Below the pieces are notes generated by a model. That model worked only from the letters and a program-made list of their open reading frames with translations. It was not told the origin of the DNA and made no database searches. A stretch of DNA of 5,467 bases, from positions 1 through 5,467 of the forward strand of contig JACPMD010000135.1 in assembly GCA_016186235.1 (NCBI GenBank). The letters are read 5' to 3'. Source of the stretch: Candidatus Roizmanbacteria bacterium (GTDB lineage Bacteria > Patescibacteriota > Microgenomatia > UBA1406 > GWC2-37-13). Position numbers and translations under genes: made by a program. This document shows, piece after piece, positions 4,837 to 5,467 of this stretch (its first letter is position 1; each line of letters begins with the position of its first letter).

Positions 4837-5467
4837 ATGGCTATCTTAATTTTTATTGTCATTCTCGCAATTCTCGTTCTCGTTCATGAATTTGGTCATT
4901 TCATCGCTGCTAAAAAAAACGGCGTGAGGGTCGAAGAATTTGGTTTTGGCTTCCCGCCGCGATTATTTGGAGTTAAAATAGGCGAGACGCTTTACAGCAT
5001 TAACCTTATTCCAATTGGAGGTTTTGTCAAAGTATATGGAGAGGAATACGCCGAACTTGGGAAAAAAATCGATGTAGAACTCAAGGAAAGAGCTTTTGCC
5101 TATAAGAAGCCGTGGCAAAAAGCAATTATAATAGCCGCCGGTGTCCTTGGTAATTTCCTCCTCGGCTGGGTTATTATCTCTTACCTCTTCACTCAAGGCG
5201 TTCCCGTTCCAGTTTCAAAAGTATTGGTTGAGAATGTTCAAGCGAAATCTCCAGCCGAATCAGCAGGTCTGAAAAAAAAGGATTTAATTTACGCAATCAG
5301 AGCTAGGGGCAAGGAATATTCGGTAACATCGCCTAATGATCTTGTAGGAATAGCGAATAAATATCTGGGTAAAAAAATAGTGCTCCTGGCTGAACGAAAT
5401 GGAAAAAAACTGAGTTTCGAAATTGTACCGAGAGTAAAGACGCCAAAAGGTGAAGGAAAACTAGGAG
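4837..5467 (+). CDS. rseP: RseP-type site-2 zinc metalloprotease, N-terminal part (3' truncated)
   Basis: The frame stays open from ATG 4837 to the window end, giving 210 residues of a protein usually 350-450 long. The first membrane helix (1-25) contains the zinc-protease motif HEFGH (17-21; His17 and His21 bind zinc, Glu18 is catalytic). The family stretches EEFGFGFPPRLFG (33-45) and INLIPIGGFVKVYGEE (55-70) follow. A second membrane helix begins near 96 and holds the GNFLLG segment (105-110), though the common AGP tripeptide before it reads GVL. A PDZ domain occupies about 122-200 (SPAESAGLKKKDLIYAI at 138-154). The last helix with the second zinc-site Asp lies beyond the window. The enzyme cuts membrane proteins inside the bilayer, for example anti-sigma factors or signal-peptide remnants. 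It follows frr by 19 AT-rich bases without a Shine-Dalgarno sequence. Confidence 0.95.
   Translation, partial: MAILIFIVILAILVLVHEFGHFIAAKKNGVRVEEFGFGFPPRLFGVKIGETLYSINLIPIGGFVKVYGEEYAELGKKIDVELKERAFAYKKPWQKAIIIAAGVLGNFLLGWVIISYLFTQGVPVPVSKVLVENVQAKSPAESAGLKKKDLIYAIRARGKEYSVTSPNDLVGIANKYLGKKIVLLAERNGKKLSFEIVPRVKTPKGEGKLG

Noticed and set aside
4963..5196. A 77-codon open frame on the minus strand
   Set aside because: It is opposite the conserved core of RseP and has no family features.

Overview
The window is about 5.5 kb of densely packed, moderately AT-rich bacterial DNA with every recognisable gene on the + strand. It holds eight coding regions, the first and last cut by the window edges. 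TGA ends at least two genes (the Clp fragment and the Ig-like protein), so the standard bacterial code applies and the TGA-to-glycine code of some Patescibacteria is excluded. A very small EF-Ts, a translation cluster stripped of the usual pyrH, uppS, cdsA and dxr, short gaps and few Shine-Dalgarno sequences together suggest a reduced genome, most likely a candidate phyla radiation (Patescibacteria) bacterium. This placement is an inference from gene content, not a phylogenetic result.

Layout. Positions 1-521 hold the C-terminal end of a Clp/Hsp100 AAA+ unfoldase. It overlaps by ATGA with a 376-residue two-domain protein (518-1648). The front half of that protein looks like a DNPH1/RCL-type 2'-deoxynucleoside 5'-phosphate N-hydrolase, and the back half is a complete thymidylate kinase. 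An 89-base gap carries a near-consensus sigma70-type promoter (TTGACA, 17 bases, TATGAT, with extended -10). This promoter drives a small membrane-anchored protein with one bacterial Ig-like domain (1738-2154) and probably galU (2173-3051). A second extended -10 promoter lies in the 49-base gap before rpsB and puts the predicted transcription start at or within a base or two of the ATG, so the rpsB transcript may be leaderless. The operon rpsB-tsf-frr-rseP follows with gaps of 9, 4 and 19 bases. rseP runs off the end of the window.

How the genes work together. The window is mainly housekeeping: protein unfolding, dTTP synthesis or nucleotide sanitation, UDP-glucose supply for envelope polymers, translation (S2, EF-Ts, RRF) and intramembrane proteolysis. 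The most unusual item is the DNPH1-like/Tmk protein, which puts a predicted deoxynucleotide-destroying domain and a deoxynucleotide-activating domain on one chain. An A8-G4 run and an in-frame ATG sit exactly at the domain junction, so whether the protein is made fused, split, or both is an open question. No RNA genes, CRISPR arrays, mobile elements or convincing intrinsic terminators were seen, and no non-coding stretch exceeds 90 bases.
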